Shown: positions 23,263 through 25,076 of the stretch, one piece after another
Numbering within the stretch: the stretch's first letter is position 1
Layout of the letters: the number at the start of each line of letters is the position of its first letter
Assembly (NCBI GenBank): GCA_937952245.1
Contig: CALFYS010000001.1
Coordinates: forward strand, 1-25,076
Reading direction: 5' to 3'
Source: an uncultured Alphaproteobacteria bacterium
GTDB lineage: Bacteria > Pseudomonadota > Alphaproteobacteria > Puniceispirillales > UBA1172
Length of the DNA: 25,076 nt
Notes under the pieces: generated by a model
Told to the model about the DNA's origin: nothing
The model's database searches: none
The model's input: the letters and a program-made list of their open reading frames with translations, nothing else
Program-made: the position numbers and the translations under genes

Positions 23263-23343
23263 GTCGGGGCGTCCTATTGAGGCTTTGGATTGATATGCCT
23301 ATTCCTACCCCAGCCCCCTCAATTCTGCAAGAAAAAGCCGTGG

Positions 23344-23369
23344 GATGGGGCGTGTTATCAAGCCCCATC
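23344..23369 (-). terminator. Inverted repeat between serA and hisZ, possible partial terminator
   Basis: GATGGGGC (23344-23351) and GCCCCATC (23362-23369) form a perfect eight-pair stem with a ten-base loop. In the minus direction a T-rich run (CTTTTTCTT, around 23330-23337) follows eight bases after the stem. The distance is longer than in a standard intrinsic terminator. It lies 21 bases after the serA stop and would reduce or end read-through into hisZ-purA; a promoter for hisZ may lie in 23263-23331, but I could not place one. Confidence 0.5.
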
Positions 23370-23390
23370 ACCTTAATTGTGTTCTGATGA

Positions 23391-25004
23391 TCACCCGAAA
23401 TGCAGGTGATCCGCCCGAACCACTTGCGGCAGGTCTTTAAGGGCGGATAAAAACCCATCATCTGGCGTGCTGTCAATTTCCACCAGCGCGATGGCCTCCC
23501 CGCCAATATCGCGGCGGCCAAGGTGGAAAGTGGCGATATTGATTCCCTGCTGGCCACAGAGCGAACCCAGATCACCAATAAACCCGGGCTTATCATAATT
23601 CCGCAAATAAAGAAGGTTTTGAGGGAAATCACTTTCCACCCCAATGCCTTGGACTTCGATAATGCGCGGCATACTGCCCCCCACCAAAGTGCCAGCAATC
23701 GTCCGTGAGATTTCATCGCCGCCATGGTCACGATAGGTGACGGTTAAGCGGATCATGGTTTGATAATCGCACGGCCGGTCATGGCGAATGGAAGAAACAT
23801 TAATCCCGCGAGATTGCGCCAGCGTTGACGCGTTGACCATATTGGCTGAAGCCATAATCGGCTCCATCAACCCCGCAAGGCATGAGGCGACCACCGGTTC
23901 AATATTCAGGCTGGCGGCATGGCCATCAAATTCAATGCTGATGGCTTGCAGATTGGTGCGCGTCACCTGCCCCAAGAATGACCCCAATTTCCGCGCCAGA
24001 TGCATATATGGCCCAAGGATGGGGGCTTCTTCTGCTGTCACATTCGGCATATTGATGGCGTTGCTGACCGCCCCGCTCAACAGGTAATCGGCGATTTGTT
24101 CAGCGATTTGCACGGCGACTTTTTCTTGAGCTTCGGCGGTGCTGGCGCCCAGATGCGGGGTGGCCACCAAATTCGGCGCATCAAAGAGAATGTTTTCAGT
24201 GGCCGGTTCTTCCACAAAAACATCAACAGCCGCCCCCGCCAGATGGCCTGTTTCCAGCGCACCACGAAGGGCGACTTCATCCACCAAACCGCCGCGCGCG
24301 CAATTAATCAGCCTTGCGCCTTTTTTCATTTTCTGCATGGCATCCGCGTTGATGATATTACGGGTATCATCGGTCAAAGGCGTATGCAGTGAAATGTAAT
24401 CCGCGCTCTGCAAGAGATGGTCAAGATCACATTTTTCAACCCCAAGGGTTTTGGCGCGGTCTTCGCTTAGATAAGGGTCATAGGCCATGACTTTCATCTT
24501 CAGCCCCTGCGCCCTATCGGCGACAATCGCGCCAATATTCCCGCAACCGATCAGCCCTAAACGCTTGCCTGTAACCTCCGTGCCGACAAAGGCGGATTTT
24601 TCCCATTTGCCCGCGATGGTTGAAGCATGGGCTTGGGGGATCATCCGCGAGGTGGCCAGCATCATGGTGATGGCGTGTTCGGCGGTGGTGATGGCATTGC
24701 CAAAAGGCGTGTTCATCACCACAATCCCATGTTGGGTGGCGGCGGCGGTGTCAATATTATCAACGCCAATCCCTGCCCGGCCAATGACTTTGAGCGATTT
24801 GCCCGCATTGGCCTCCAGCACCTTTTGGGTGACTTTTGTGGCGGAACGGATGGCCAAGCCATCGTAATCGCCAAGGCGTTTGATCAAATCTTCGGCGGGC
24901 AAGCCCGGTTCATAATCCACGTCAATGCCGCGATTTTTCAGAATATCAACGGCGGCGGGGCTTAATTTGTCACTAATCAGGACTTTCGGTGGTGTGGTTG
25001 TCAT
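23391..25004 (-). CDS. serA: D-3-phosphoglycerate dehydrogenase SerA (long form with ACT domain)
   Basis: SerA oxidises 3-phosphoglycerate with NAD as the first step of serine synthesis. The 537-residue product is the long type: a split substrate domain, a Rossmann domain with GCGNIG (153-158) and Asp176 for NAD binding, catalytic Arg237 (NCARGG), Glu266 (VFVEEP) and His284 (TPHLGAS), then an intervening domain (about 320-455) and a C-terminal ACT domain (about 460-537, starting near LRNYDKPGFIGDLGSLC), which usually binds serine for feedback control. The start has GAGAAG about three bases upstream. Upstream on this strand serC would be expected just outside the window. hisZ and purA follow. 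Confidence 0.97.
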   Translation of the reverse strand: MTTTPPKVLISDKLSPAAVDILKNRGIDVDYEPGLPAEDLIKRLGDYDGLAIRSATKVTQKVLEANAGKSLKVIGRAGIGVDNIDTAAATQHGIVVMNTPFGNAITTAEHAITMMLATSRMIPQAHASTIAGKWEKSAFVGTEVTGKRLGLIGCGNIGAIVADRAQGLKMKVMAYDPYLSEDRAKTLGVEKCDLDHLLQSADYISLHTPLTDDTRNIINADAMQKMKKGARLINCARGGLVDEVALRGALETGHLAGAAVDVFVEEPATENILFDAPNLVATPHLGASTAEAQEKVAVQIAEQIADYLLSGAVSNAINMPNVTAEEAPILGPYMHLARKLGSFLGQVTRTNLQAISIEFDGHAASLNIEPVVASCLAGLMEPIMASANMVNASTLAQSRGINVSSIRHDRPCDYQTMIRLTVTYRDHGGDEISRTIAGTLVGGSMPRIIEVQGIGVESDFPQNLLYLRNYDKPGFIGDLGSLCGQQGINIATFHLGRRDIGGEAIALVEIDSTPDDGFLSALKDLPQVVRADHLHFG

Positions 25005-25076
25005 GGTCTTCTCGTTTTTCTGATCTTGAATGTTTTTGTTCTTAATTGGCTTTTACGTGGCGGATTCTTGGGCGGC
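25005..25076 (-). other. Region upstream of serA at the window edge
   Basis: These 72 bases hold the serA ribosome site and an A-rich leader. On the minus strand the outermost 24 bases read AAQESAT and then TAA, which could be the end of a neighbouring gene such as serC, but seven codons are too few to support a call. Confidence 0.2.

Overview
This window looks like a core chromosomal segment of a free-living, probably marine, alphaproteobacterium of moderate GC content. The evidence is the FtsZ C-terminal peptide DIPAFLRRQAN, the ftsZ-lpxC-bamD-recN-ligA gene order, a long 'alpha-type' SerA next to HisZ and PurA, a RluD-RpoH pair and a DUF4212/VC_2705-type sodium:solute symporter. A SAR116-like or Rhodospirillales-like lineage would fit, but that is an inference from gene order and composition, not a proven assignment. 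No tRNA, rRNA, CRISPR array, insertion sequence or phage gene was seen.

Layout. (1) 1-6614, plus strand: the end of ftsZ (cell division), a 289-bp leader with a strong hairpin, lpxC (lipid A), then bamD (outer membrane protein assembly), recN (DNA repair) and ligA (NAD-dependent ligase); the last three are packed like an operon behind an extended -10 promoter. (2) 6627-11625, minus strand: uvrD/pcrA-type helicase, prmA (L11 methyltransferase) and pepP-like aminopeptidase, tightly coupled. (3) 11800-13203, plus: mlaA and mlaC, two parts of the outer-membrane lipid asymmetry pathway. (4) 13223-15617, minus: ettA (ABC-F translation factor) and an unrecognised 207-residue protein. (5) 15786-17875, plus: the two-subunit sodium symporter with an elaborate upstream region, a clear intrinsic terminator, then a small YggT-like membrane protein (17991-18344). 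(6) 18362-18754, minus: a DUF6476-like membrane protein whose 5' end abuts rluD. (7) 18753-20765, plus: rluD and rpoH. (8) 20789-25004, minus: serA, hisZ and purA.

How the genes fit together. Envelope biogenesis is prominent: FtsZ, LpxC, BamD, MlaA and MlaC act in division, lipid A synthesis, outer membrane protein insertion and phospholipid balance. A second theme is genome maintenance (RecN, LigA, UvrD). The serA-hisZ-purA run links serine (one-carbon supply), histidine (which releases AICAR) and purine synthesis.

I found no convincing undescribed multi-gene system. The most interesting non-routine signals are a 15-bp hairpin with DnaA-box-like arms in the lpxC leader, a repeated Shine-Dalgarno block with a possible 9-codon leader peptide and a dyad in front of the symporter, a textbook EF-hand loop inside the symporter, an insertion in the S4 domain of RluD, and a hairpin between serA and hisZ.
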